Under the pieces are notes generated by a model. It saw only the letters and a program-made list of their open reading frames with translations. It did not search any database and was not told the origin of the DNA. This document shows positions 1 through 6,610 of a DNA stretch of 14,541 nt, in pieces. Positions within the stretch are counted from its first letter, which is position 1; every line of letters begins with the position of its first letter. Position numbers and translations under genes: made by a program. The stretch lies in the NCBI GenBank assembly GCA_029287875.1, contig JARFQH010000234.1, positions 1 to 14,541 of the forward strand. The letters run 5' to 3'. The DNA is from Desulfobacteraceae bacterium (GTDB taxonomy: Bacteria > Desulfobacterota > Desulfobacteria > Desulfobacterales > SG8-13).

Positions 1-12
1 GGAGGAGGGGAC

Positions 13-801
13 ATGAAAGTCGATGCCAATGGTGTCCGGATCAATGTCGCGCTTTCCGGCAACCCGTCAGGACCGGTGGTCTTGCTGAGTCACTCCCTTG
101 CGACTTCCTTGGATCTCTGGTCGCCCCAAATGGCAGTGCTCGAACCGCAATACAGAGTACTGCGCTATGATACCCGCGGCCACGGTGCCAGCGATGCACC
201 TCAAGGGGCTTACACCCTGGCTCAACTGGCGGATGACGCCGTAGCGGTCATGGATGCGCTCGATATCGAGACCGTGCACTGGGTCGGCATATCAATGGGC
301 GGTATGATCGGTCAGGCCGTTGCGTTGAATCACGCCGAGCGGCTGCGAAGCCTGGTGTTGTGCGACACCACGGCCGTGGTTCCCCCGGAAGCTCAAGCCT
401 TGTGGCAGCAGCGCATAGAAAAAGCCCGCGACGAGGGTATGGCCGCTCTGGCCGATGAAACCCTCGAGCGCTGGTTTACGCCGCGTTATCTTGCCAAGGG
501 TCCGCCCGGCGTCCGTCGCATCCGTGACATGATCCTGGCGACGCCGGTATCCGGTTTTATCGGCTGCAGTGAAGCCATCCGTCGGCTCGATTTCCTGGAC
601 CGGCTCGGTGACATTCAGCTTCCCACCCTGATTATGGTCGGCGAGCAGGACCCGGGCACTCCGGTTGCGAATTCCGAGGCCATCCACAGCCGCATCAAAG
701 ATTCCCGCCTGGAGATCATTCCATCTGCCGCCCACCTGTGCAATGTCGAACAGGCAGAAGCCTTCAATCAAAAGCTGATCGGATTTCTCCAGGCCCTGTA
801 A
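13..801 (+). CDS. Alpha/beta-fold hydrolase, 3-oxoadipate enol-lactonase-like
   Basis: A 262-residue single-domain alpha/beta hydrolase. Seen: the nucleophile elbow GISMGG at residues 92-97 (Ser94), a probable acid in GEQDPG (Asp213) and a probable catalytic His241 in SAAHLCN, giving a complete Ser-Asp-His triad in the usual order. RYDTRGHGASD (51-61) is the family block after strand 4. There is no signal peptide, so it should be cytoplasmic. Length and motifs resemble PcaD, which opens the enol-lactone ring of beta-ketoadipate, but no pca genes are visible here, so the substrate is unknown; other carboxylic ester or lactone hydrolases are equally possible. The ATG follows GGAGGAGG (1-8), a very strong ribosome binding site. 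The gene runs convergently into the GTPase gene with only 15 nt between the stop codons. Any promoter or operon partner lies left of the window. Confidence 0.85.
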   Translation: MKVDANGVRINVALSGNPSGPVVLLSHSLATSLDLWSPQMAVLEPQYRVLRYDTRGHGASDAPQGAYTLAQLADDAVAVMDALDIETVHWVGISMGGMIGQAVALNHAERLRSLVLCDTTAVVPPEAQALWQQRIEKARDEGMAALADETLERWFTPRYLAKGPPGVRRIRDMILATPVSGFIGCSEAIRRLDFLDRLGDIQLPTLIMVGEQDPGTPVANSEAIHSRIKDSRLEIIPSAAHLCNVEQAEAFNQKLIGFLQAL

Positions 802-816
802 ATTCCAAGGTTTCAT

Positions 817-2373
817 TCACTCGTTGCTGAAGAGGGCCAGCGGCGGTCGTTTAACGTCAGCGCCGGACTCATCGGCTGGTTTCTTTCCGTCGCCGGCCGT
901 TTGTGGTTGAGTCGTCTCGGCGTGCACAGGGGCGGCTGATTCACCGGAAGGATTGGCGAAGGTATCGTTGAGGTTCCGGATAGCGTCGTTGGCGTTATTG
1001 AATACTTTGGCGAGAATATCGCGGTTCTGCTGTCCCCAGCCGACCGGCCGCCGCTGAAAAATGCTGCGCCACCAGTGGCTGTTTTTTCGAAACGCGCGGG
1101 CATAGTTGCGACGCAAGTGCGGGTCGTTTATTCCGCCCAGCAGCCTTCGGCCAACCCGGGCGGCCGCCTGAAGGCGTATTCTGTAATGAACGTAGCCGGC
1201 CGCCAGCAAAAGCAGAAGGATGAGGCCAAGCCGAAGGAAACCGTAATCCGCCAGCAGCCTTCCGAAAGGCAGCCTCAGGTGCAGGCCTTCCCAATACCCG
1301 GCCCAGATACTGACGATCAGAAACAGGGTCAAAACCCCGCCGAAGACGAGCGCATCCAGCCTGAGGACGGTGCGGCGCCATCTGTCGACAAATACTTCGA
1401 GTAAAGGGGCGACCTCATGTTCGATCGACTGCACGGTTTTTTTGAGAAGGCCGATAATCCGGTAGGCCCGTTCAACGCCCACCTGATCGATACGGTCGTA
1501 AATGGCTTTCAGGTCGGTATCCCGACGGTTTTCGAGACGGGCACGGGTTTTGTCGTCCGTAATGGTGACGGCCAGCTCGGGGTTGTAAACGGCGAAGCAA
1601 CACCCCGTGGTCAGCCCCTGCTGGGCCAATGCCCTTTTCCAGGCCGCAAAGACCTCCTCCGTGTTGTTTTCCCGGGCCGTGTTATCGATCTGGTTGAGGA
1701 TATAGAGAAACTTGTTGGCGTCGCGGCGGTTGATTGTTGCCCCGACCAGGTGTTTCAGCGTGTCCGGCATCGAGCCGGACTCCGGGTGGCGTGCGTCGAA
1801 GAAGACGAGCACCAGATCCGACAGGTCGATGATGCGATCGGTGATCCGCAGCGTGGATGAGCGTTGCTCGTCGGCGTCGAAGCCGGGTGAGTCGATCAGT
1901 ATTTGACCGCGCAGCGTCTCGCTGGGGCAGGTCCGCAGCTGCAGGTAGCGGTCGATGTGATCGCTCTGTCCCCGGGCCACCTCCTCGATGGCCTGGCTGA
2001 TTTTGTAGAGAGGGAAGCGCGGGTCCGCATCCAGGGCCATTCCGGGTAGGGTGCGCACGCGATTTTCGCCGGTGAAGCAGATGACCGTGAACTTGTCATC
2101 CAGTGCCTGGTTACCGGTGGCCTGCAGTGAATAACCGAGGAAGTGGTTAATGAACGCCGACTTGCCGGAGGAATAGATCCCCAGGACTGAAATCAGGGGC
2201 CACCACGGGATTCGGCCGGTGTGGGATTCTTCGCGGTCGAAAAAGCCGAGCTGACGCGAAACCCGGTCAAGCTGCCGGAAGCTGCCCACGACGTCGGTGA
2301 GCAACGAATTTTCGGTCTTCAAATGCTTTTCCAGACTCTGCAGTCTTCGCCGGCCGGTGTTGTCCGCAGTCAT
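817..2373 (-). CDS. Dynamin-like membrane GTPase
   Basis: A 518-residue GTPase of the bacterial dynamin/EHD-like type. Seen: P-loop GIYSSGKS (65-72), a probable switch threonine in DDKFTVI (92-98), G3 motif DSPG (161-164) and G4 motif NQID (227-230). Two hydrophobic segments follow, at about 341-360 and 379-394, separated by a short loop. After them come a basic helical region (about 395-470) and a low-complexity, charged tail rich in Ala, Pro and Glu. The arrangement of an N-terminal helix, a G domain and then a paired membrane hairpin fits a protein that binds GTP at the inner membrane face and may remodel it. The family is known for this; the role here is inference. The ATG follows GGGGAG (2383-2388) with 9 nt spacing, and a promoter sits just upstream. 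No second dynamin-like gene is adjacent, although many bacterial ones come in pairs. Septation-type or ribosome-binding GTPase functions cannot be excluded. Confidence 0.8.
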   Translation of the reverse strand: MTADNTGRRRLQSLEKHLKTENSLLTDVVGSFRQLDRVSRQLGFFDREESHTGRIPWWPLISVLGIYSSGKSAFINHFLGYSLQATGNQALDDKFTVICFTGENRVRTLPGMALDADPRFPLYKISQAIEEVARGQSDHIDRYLQLRTCPSETLRGQILIDSPGFDADEQRSSTLRITDRIIDLSDLVLVFFDARHPESGSMPDTLKHLVGATINRRDANKFLYILNQIDNTARENNTEEVFAAWKRALAQQGLTTGCCFAVYNPELAVTITDDKTRARLENRRDTDLKAIYDRIDQVGVERAYRIIGLLKKTVQSIEHEVAPLLEVFVDRWRRTVLRLDALVFGGVLTLFLIVSIWAGYWEGLHLRLPFGRLLADYGFLRLGLILLLLLAAGYVHYRIRLQAAARVGRRLLGGINDPHLRRNYARAFRKNSHWWRSIFQRRPVGWGQQNRDILAKVFNNANDAIRNLNDTFANPSGESAAPVHAETTQPQTAGDGKKPADESGADVKRPPLALFSNE

Positions 2374-2423
2374 GGTTGCATGCTCCCCGCGTGTTTTTTA
2401 TCGATTCGATCGAAATTTTCAAG

Positions 2424-2451
2424 ACGATATCAGATACAAGAGAAATGTCAA
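2424..2451 (-). promoter_or_regulatory. Sigma70-type promoter for the dynamin-like GTPase gene
   Basis: On the minus strand TTGACA (2446-2451) is followed after 16 nt by TATCGT (2424-2429), which matches the -10 consensus at four of six positions. The predicted leader is about 45 nt and contains the GGGGAG ribosome binding site. It implies that the GTPase gene is transcribed independently of the CBM9-like gene upstream. Confidence 0.6.
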
Positions 2452-2512
2452 TGGTTTGGGGAATTTCGAATCGTCTCCCGAAAAAAGTTCGACCCTATCG
2501 GGAACAGATTCG

Positions 2513-3202
2513 CTACTCCGCAAAGCCAAGCCTGCCGAAGCAGCGTGGCAGATGGAAGTTCAATTCGTCGACCGGGGACCAGGCGCCCCAGTGGGGATGG
2601 GACGTGTCGTCGCCACACTTGTAGAAATTAGCGTGCCACACGCTCTCTTTTTCAATAACGATCGGACCGAGGTAGTCTTCGAACAGGGCAAACGGGATGA
2701 AGAATTCGATACGCCAGGTGGTTTCAACAGATAATTCCGGCTCGACCACCGTCGGCATCGAGTGGAAAATGCGGAGGCGGCGGGAGTCTGTTTCAGATAG
2801 ATGCGTACAGGCCTTGAAGCCATCGTGCACGCGTGTCGAATCGGTGATGTATGACGCCAGTAAAGCACCGCCGCAATTGATCTCGAAGTTAAAATAGCCG
2901 CTTTCGGGTTTTGGTTGGACGAAGAATTCCACACAACTGTCTTTGTAAACCGGGTCCTGAAAGCGGGTCCGGAGGCACCGCACATAGTTGTCGTGCACCT
3001 GAAACATGCCGAAGAGCCCATCGAGGTCATAGACGAGCTTGGCCTGCGTGACCGGGCGGTGCCGGCTTCCTTCCGGCCGGAAGCAGGCGATGGTCAGGCA
3101 GGGTACCTCGCTCCAGGCCGAACCATCCCACAGCCCCAGCAATTCGGGGCGACGCCTGACCCGAGAGACAGGGTAAAATGGGTTTTTCATCCGGTTTGCC
3201 AT
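2513..3202 (-). CDS. CBM9-like (carbohydrate-binding family 9-like) protein
   Basis: 229 residues from the chosen start. The protein is a single beta-rich domain of the type annotated as carbohydrate-binding family 9-like or DOMON-like. Seen: the aromatic N-terminal block with LLGLWDGSAWSEV, the strand pair around VYDLDGLFGMFQVHD, the DSCVEFFVQP strand, a FNFEINCGG strand, and the C-terminal signature NFYKCGDDTSHPHWGAWSPV followed by NFHLPRCFGRLGF. There is no signal peptide or catalytic domain, so it appears to be cytoplasmic and stand-alone; the ligand is unknown. A GTG at 3229 would extend it by nine codons. The ATG at 3202 is preferred because GGAG (3212-3215) lies 9 nt ahead of it, while the GTG has no clear binding site. 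It lies 139 nt upstream of the GTPase gene on the same strand, but that gene has its own promoter, so a functional link is unproven. Confidence 0.75.
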   Translation of the reverse strand: MANRMKNPFYPVSRVRRRPELLGLWDGSAWSEVPCLTIACFRPEGSRHRPVTQAKLVYDLDGLFGMFQVHDNYVRCLRTRFQDPVYKDSCVEFFVQPKPESGYFNFEINCGGALLASYITDSTRVHDGFKACTHLSETDSRRLRIFHSMPTVVEPELSVETTWRIEFFIPFALFEDYLGPIVIEKESVWHANFYKCGDDTSHPHWGAWSPVDELNFHLPRCFGRLGFAE

Positions 3203-3261
3203 ATGGATTGACTCCACGCTTTGAATCACACGGCACGTTGAGACGCCCTTGCTTACGCAGG

Positions 3262-3367
3262 TATAGGTATTAAGATAAAATTTTTGGACTGCGTTATCGG
3301 TCGTCGGCGTATTACAATACAGCCTCCTTCCTCTATCCTTGCCCCAAACTTTATCTTAAAGCCTATA
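3262..3367. repeat. Intergenic inverted-repeat element, 106 bp
   Basis: The left arm (3262-3287) and right arm (3342-3367) are inverted copies matching at 21 of 26 positions, including the unbroken stretch TTAAGATAAA/TTTATCTTAA (3270-3279, 3350-3359). The 54-nt centre carries a smaller stem: GGCGTAT (3306-3312) pairs with ATACAGCC (3317-3324) across a short loop, with one bulged base. The element fills most of the gap between the CBM9-like gene and the tRNA terminator. It has no open reading frame, no T-tract and no visible target duplication. It resembles a small non-autonomous or REP-like dispersed element. It shares ordered motifs with the element at 14358-14494. Confidence 0.65.
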
Positions 3368-3432
3368 GATCGGCGAGCAGAAGCAATTGCATATCACAAT
3401 CGACGGGGCACTGCCAGCACCGCACCTTGAGG

Positions 3433-3468
3433 AAAAAAATAAAAAGGACTTGGATGAGATCCAAGTCC
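3433..3468 (-). terminator. Rho-independent terminator of the tRNA-Arg gene
   Basis: On the minus strand a perfect 10-bp stem, GGACTTGGAT/ATCCAAGTCC (3459-3468 and 3446-3455), with a 3-nt loop is followed by a long T-run (complement of 3433-3445, interrupted once). It begins about 11 nt beyond the tRNA CCA end. Confidence 0.9.
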
Positions 3469-3478
3469 TCGCTTTTAT

Positions 3479-3554
3479 TGGTACGCCCGGCTGGATTCGA
3501 ACCAGCGGCTTTCAGCTCCGGAGGCTGACGCTCTATCCCCTGAGCTACGGGCGC
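3479..3554 (-). tRNA. tRNA-Arg (anticodon CCG)
   Basis: A full 76-nt cloverleaf can be folded by eye. It has a 7-bp acceptor stem GCGCCCG/CGGGCGT with a G-U closing pair, a D arm GCTC/GAGC, an anticodon stem TCAGC/GCTGA with loop CTCCGGA (anticodon CCG, reading CGG), a 5-nt variable region, and a T arm GCTGG/CCAGC with loop TTCGAAT. The discriminator base is A and the CCA end is encoded at 3481-3479. It is a single tRNA gene with its own promoter and terminator. Confidence 0.95.
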
Positions 3555-3578
3555 ATGGTGAGATAAGAGGTAACCGTG

Positions 3579-3606
3579 AGTTAATGGATTGCGGGTCGAA
3601 TGTCAA
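3579..3606 (-). promoter_or_regulatory. Promoter of tRNA-Arg
   Basis: On the minus strand a perfect -35 box TTGACA (3601-3606) is followed after 16 nt by TTAACT (3579-3584). Transcription would begin near 3572, about 18 nt before the mature tRNA 5' end. The -35 box is strong and the -10 box is weak. Confidence 0.6.
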
Positions 3607-3699
3607 GCATCGAAATCGTAACGGGCCGGAATAGGCACTGTGGAACGGCTGTGCAATGAGCCACAAATATGGTCGACCTGATTTGAGCGTCAGGCTTGG

Positions 3700-4989
3700 T
3701 TAAATCGGCTCCGGCGGCGCCTGGTTTTCCAGTGCGGCCTTGGCTTCACCGACCACATAGAGAGACCCGGCGATGCAGACGACATCATCGGGTGCTGCAG
3801 AGTTGATGGCGTGGGACACGGCTGCGGCTACATCCGGGATGACGCTCCAATCGGCGGTCAGTTCGCTTGCCGCCGGGATCAGTTTCTCCGGCGGCAGGGC
3901 GCGGTCGATCTTGGGACGCGTCAGAATAACCCGCCGGCAGTGCGGCACCAGGGCTGAGAGAATTTCTCGATAGGGTTTGTCATCCAGGATGCCGATGACC
4001 AGTGTGATGGCGCGGCCGGCAAGACCGGTTTTGAGATATCGGCCCAGTGCTCGGGCGGCGATCAGGTTGTGGGCACCATCGAGCAGGGTCAGCGGCCGGT
4101 CCAGAACCTGCTCCAGACGGCCCGGCCAGCGCGTCTCGGCGAGTCCCTTCTGCAGGCATTCCGGATCTATGGTGCCGATTACCGGTGATAGAACTTCGCA
4201 GGCCGCCAACGCCAGGGCGGTGTTTTCCAGCTGGTGACCGCCCCTGAGAACGGTCTTTAGCCCCTGCCAACGAACGGTAAGGCCGGAGTAGGTAACCGTG
4301 TCCGCGGCGCTGCGACGCATCCGGAAATCCTTGCCCAGGCGGAACAGCTGTGCGGAGTGCTTTTCTGCGACCGATTCGACCACTGCGATGGCCGTCTTTT
4401 GTCGGACGGCCGTGACGACCGGCACTCCCGTTTTGATGATACCGGCCTTTTCGCCGGCGATTTGAGAAATCCTGCGGCCGAGATACTCGCGGTGCTCCAA
4501 AGAAACGTTGGTGATAATCGATAGGGCCGGATGAATGATGTTGGTCGCATCGAGCCGGCCGCCCATGCCGGTTTCGACAACGGCCCAATCGACCCTCCGG
4601 CATTTGAATTCATGGAAGGCCATGGCGGTCGCGAACTCGAAGAAGGTCGGTTCGCGGTCGACCTTTGCTGCGGCTTTGACGGCCCGATAGGCAGACAATA
4701 CGTTCTCGTCGCTTATCGGTTGCCGATCGACCACAATTCTCTCGTTGAATCGCACCAGGTGAGGCGATGTGTACAGACCGGTCCGCAAGCCACAGGCATT
4801 CAGGATCGAGGCCAGGGTGGCGGCTACGGAACCCTTGCCGTTGGTTCCAGCTACGTGAATGGCATTGAAGTGTTCCTGGGGATTGCCCAAACCGGCCAGT
4901 ATGCGACGGATGGTGTCGAGGCCGAGCTTGATACCAAAGCGCCGCAGCGCATACATTTCATTCAAGCAGGTTTGATAAGAATCGCCCAT
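3700..4989 (-). CDS. folC: Bifunctional folylpolyglutamate synthase / dihydrofolate synthase
   Basis: 429 residues, the usual FolC length. It adds glutamate to dihydropteroate and/or extends the glutamate tail of tetrahydrofolate in the cytoplasm, using ATP. Seen: ATP-binding loop GTNGKGS (48-54), TSPHL (74-78), ETGMGGRLDATN (139-150), SLEH (163-166), the lysine of GEKAGII (Lys181, the family's carbamylated position), RWPGRLE (287-293), and the C-terminal ligase domain opening with LLDGAHN (302-308). The frame stays open to 5049, but those 20 extra codons run through the rpsU terminator, and family proteins begin close to the SYQTCLNEMYALRRFGIKLG block. I therefore start at ATG 4989. Oddly, no Shine-Dalgarno sequence is visible there, and the terminator T-run ends only 12 nt upstream. 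No accD or FolP partner is adjacent. Confidence 0.93.
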   Translation of the reverse strand: MGDSYQTCLNEMYALRRFGIKLGLDTIRRILAGLGNPQEHFNAIHVAGTNGKGSVAATLASILNACGLRTGLYTSPHLVRFNERIVVDRQPISDENVLSAYRAVKAAAKVDREPTFFEFATAMAFHEFKCRRVDWAVVETGMGGRLDATNIIHPALSIITNVSLEHREYLGRRISQIAGEKAGIIKTGVPVVTAVRQKTAIAVVESVAEKHSAQLFRLGKDFRMRRSAADTVTYSGLTVRWQGLKTVLRGGHQLENTALALAACEVLSPVIGTIDPECLQKGLAETRWPGRLEQVLDRPLTLLDGAHNLIAARALGRYLKTGLAGRAITLVIGILDDKPYREILSALVPHCRRVILTRPKIDRALPPEKLIPAASELTADWSVIPDVAAAVSHAINSAAPDDVVCIAGSLYVVGEAKAALENQAPPEPI

Positions 4990-5001
4990 GGACGTGATGA
5001 T

Positions 5002-5034
5002 AAAAAACCCGGCGGGATTTTCCCCCGCCGGGTT
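5002..5034 (-). terminator. Rho-independent terminator of rpsU
   Basis: On the minus strand an 11-bp perfect stem, AACCCGGCGGG/CCCGCCGGGTT (5024-5034 and 5006-5016), with a 7-nt loop runs into TTTTTT (5007-5002). It lies 21 nt after the rpsU stop and ends 12 nt before the folC start codon, so it separates the two genes and would also fold over the folC ribosome-entry region in any read-through transcript. Confidence 0.92.
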
Positions 5035-5055
5035 CGAAACAAATGGCATGGATCT

Positions 5056-5265
5056 TTAACGGCGATACCGGTTTTTTCGCGCAACGGCCAATCGTTCTCT
5101 TCGCAAGGCTTCCCGCGCTTTTCTACGGCGGAACTCACTCGGTTTTTCATAACTCTTTTTCAGCTTAAGCCGTTTGAAGAGGCCGTCATTTTGAATCTTC
5201 TTCTTCAGGATGCGCATGGCCTTTTCAATATCGTTGTCGTAGACCTTGACTGTGATTTCCTTCAA
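5056..5265 (-). CDS. rpsU: 30S ribosomal protein S21 (bS21)
   Basis: 69 residues, strongly basic, as expected of S21, the small-subunit protein near the anti-Shine-Dalgarno end of 16S rRNA that aids initiation. Seen: the N-terminal strand VKVYDNDIEKAMRILKKK, then the helical LFKRLKLKKSYEKPSE block and an Arg/Lys-rich tail ending RKNRYRR. The start codon is TTG: it gives the family's normal N terminus, the only internal ATG is at codon 17, and AAGGGGG (5274-5280) sits 8 nt ahead. The TTG directly follows the TAG stop of the small upstream reading frame, so translation is probably coupled. A strong terminator follows the gene. Confidence 0.93.
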   Translation of the reverse strand: MKEITVKVYDNDIEKAMRILKKKIQNDGLFKRLKLKKSYEKPSEFRRRKAREALRRERLAVARKNRYRR

Positions 5266-5511
5266 CTATCTCGCCCCCTTCTGTCCATCGAGCGGCATTT
5301 TGCGCTGCAGTGCGAATCGATGGTTGGTCAATTTGTCCAAGTCTTCAATAAACAAGCACATATAACTCAAGCATTCCTGATGCGCAAGTAAAAAATAATC
5401 ACCTCCAGAAATATTTCCATTCGGCGCCGCAATGTCCTCGCCCAGTAAACCGACGACAGGGCCGCCGAATCGTACATAATTGACTTGACAGGTCTGCGGG
5501 TTTTGGGTCAT
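5266..5511 (-). CDS. Probable small protein encoded directly upstream of rpsU, unrecognised
   Basis: An 81-residue reading frame from ATG 5511 whose TAG stop abuts the TTG start of rpsU. I do not recognise the family. The composition looks like a real, compact, soluble protein: a hydrophobic strand-like block VNYVRFGGPVVGLLGEDI, then GGDYFLLAHQECLSYMCLFI, a charged helix EDLDKL, and a basic end with LQRKMPLDGQKGAR. Three cysteines are present (8, 47, 52). There is no signal peptide. The rpsU ribosome binding site lies inside its last codons, as in coupled gene pairs. Against it: the Shine-Dalgarno sequence ahead of ATG 5511 is weak, and the same frame stays open upstream as antisense of adk, so an open frame alone proves little. 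It could be a regulator of S21 synthesis or an unrelated passenger; both are guesses. Confidence 0.5.
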   Translation of the reverse strand: MTQNPQTCQVNYVRFGGPVVGLLGEDIAAPNGNISGGDYFLLAHQECLSYMCLFIEDLDKLTNHRFALQRKMPLDGQKGAR

Positions 5512-5564
5512 ATGGAGCCCACTGCCACTGTGCGCATCAACTAAACCGGCTCGATTGCCGTTGA

Positions 5565-5593
5565 CGCAGCCCCTCCGGTGAGGACTGCGTTTT
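5565..5593 (+). promoter_or_regulatory. Hairpin in the adk leader region, possible attenuator
   Basis: ACGCAG (5564-5569) pairs with CTGCGT (5585-5590), with an inner CCTC/GAGG stem closed by CGGT, followed by a TTTT run. No plus-strand gene ends upstream, so if it is transcribed it would act in the adk leader rather than end a gene. The T-run is short, so termination would be partial at best. Confidence 0.3.
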
Positions 5594-5691
5594 ACCCCGG
5601 ACGTTGTCTTTTTAATAGTTTCCGTGAAGGCGGGCGAAAATGTAGAGGACACGTTTGGATAAGGTCGACTTAATAAAAAGGAGGAAAAAAG

Positions 5692-6360
5692 ATGCGTCTG
5701 ATTTTGTTGGGTGGCCCCGGAGCGGGCAAAGGAACCCAGGCCAATTACATTAAGGAAAGATACCAGATACCGCAGATTTCCACTGGCGACATGCTCCGGG
5801 CGGCCGTAAAGGCCGGGACCGAACTGGGCAAGAAAGCCAAGGCGGTTATGGATTCCGGCGGACTCGTGCCGGACGATGTCATTATCGGGCTGGTTAAGGA
5901 ACGGATCACACAGCCCGATTGCAAGAAAGGGTTTTTGTTCGATGGTTTCCCGCGGACGATACCGCAGGCGGATGCCATGAAGGATGCCGGTGTTGCAATC
6001 GACGCCGTGGTCGACATTGATGTGCCGGACCAGGAGATCATCAAGCGCATGAGCGGTCGGCGGGTTCACTTGGCCAGCGGCCGCACCTATCACATCACCT
6101 TCAACCCGCCTAAAGTTGAAGGCAAGGACGATGTCACAGGCGAGCCGCTGATCCAACGGGACGACGACAAGGAGGAGACGGTTCGCAAGCGCCTCGAAGT
6201 GTACCACAACCAGACCGAACCCCTGATCGGTTATTACAAGAAGTGGGAGGCTTCCGGCGGTGCGGCCGCCCCGAAATACATCCGTATCGAAGGCATCGGC
6301 AAGGTCGATGAAATTCGGGACAATATTTTCAAGAAGCTGGACGCCGTCAAGTCCGATTAA
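5692..6360 (+). CDS. adk: Adenylate kinase
   Basis: 222 residues. It catalyses ATP + AMP = 2 ADP in the cytoplasm. Seen: P-loop GGPGAGKGT (7-15), the AMP-site block STGDMLR (30-36), DGFPRT (84-89), and a long-type LID domain (about 119-165) beginning GRRVHLASGRTYH and ending in DDDKEETVRKRL. The LID has none of the four zinc-binding cysteines found in many Gram-positive enzymes, so this is the non-zinc, hydrogen-bonded form. The ATG follows AAGGAGG (5678-5684) with 7 nt spacing. The gene stands alone, not beside secY as in many genomes, and ends in a strong terminator. I found no confident promoter; a TTGACA at 5485-5490 with TCATAT 17 nt later is possible but weak. Confidence 0.96.
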   Translation: MRLILLGGPGAGKGTQANYIKERYQIPQISTGDMLRAAVKAGTELGKKAKAVMDSGGLVPDDVIIGLVKERITQPDCKKGFLFDGFPRTIPQADAMKDAGVAIDAVVDIDVPDQEIIKRMSGRRVHLASGRTYHITFNPPKVEGKDDVTGEPLIQRDDDKEETVRKRLEVYHNQTEPLIGYYKKWEASGGAAAPKYIRIEGIGKVDEIRDNIFKKLDAVKSD

Positions 6361-6376
6361 TGCCATACCCACCCGC

Positions 6377-6413
6377 AAAAAAGGTTTCTTTCGGTAAAGA
6401 AGAAACCTTTTTT
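6377..6413 (+). terminator. Terminator of adk, probably bidirectional
   Basis: A perfect 14-bp stem, AAAAAAGGTTTCTT (6377-6390) with AAGAAACCTTTTTT (6400-6413), and a 9-nt loop. The A-run on one side and the T-run on the other make it a proper U-tailed terminator on both strands. It closes adk on the plus strand and could stop minus-strand transcripts leaving the cca-type gene 200 nt away. Confidence 0.92.
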
Positions 6414-6610
6414 ATTGTACAGTGTTCGTTCAGGAATGGTCGATTTCGGCCCCGATCAAGGCCGCAGCGATTTTGCAACCGCCCCGCAATAATGACGGGA
6501 TCTTCGACAGGCGCAGCTGCGATACGTTGAGGACTGCAAAGAGCGAGAACACCGGCCCGGTGAAGAAAGCTGCCTTTTATGGATGGACACTGCGCCCAGC
6601 GGTGCGCCGG

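Noticed and set aside
2476..2503. TCCCGA/TCGGGA inverted repeat after the CBM9-like gene, considered as a terminator
   Set aside because: The T-run lies inside the loop on the minus strand rather than after the stem.
3203..3229. GTG start at 3229 for the CBM9-like protein
   Set aside because: No clear binding site, while ATG 3202 has GGAG at 9 nt.
4990..5049. Longer FolC start at 5049
   Set aside because: Those codons would be the rpsU terminator hairpin read as protein; family proteins begin near 4989.
4531..5391. 286-codon plus-strand frame across folC and rpsU
   Set aside because: Antisense to two certain genes and to a terminator; no family resemblance.
5512..6378. Upstream part of the long minus-strand open frame that continues to 5266
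   Set aside because: It is antisense to adk, whose protein is certain; only the last 81 codons lie outside adk and look protein-like.
6414..6610. Possible small membrane-like peptide on the minus strand (contains VFSLFAVLNVSQLRLSK)
   Set aside because: Only about 40 codons from a GTG, with no ribosome binding site and no recognisable family; possibly a remnant, but unsupported.
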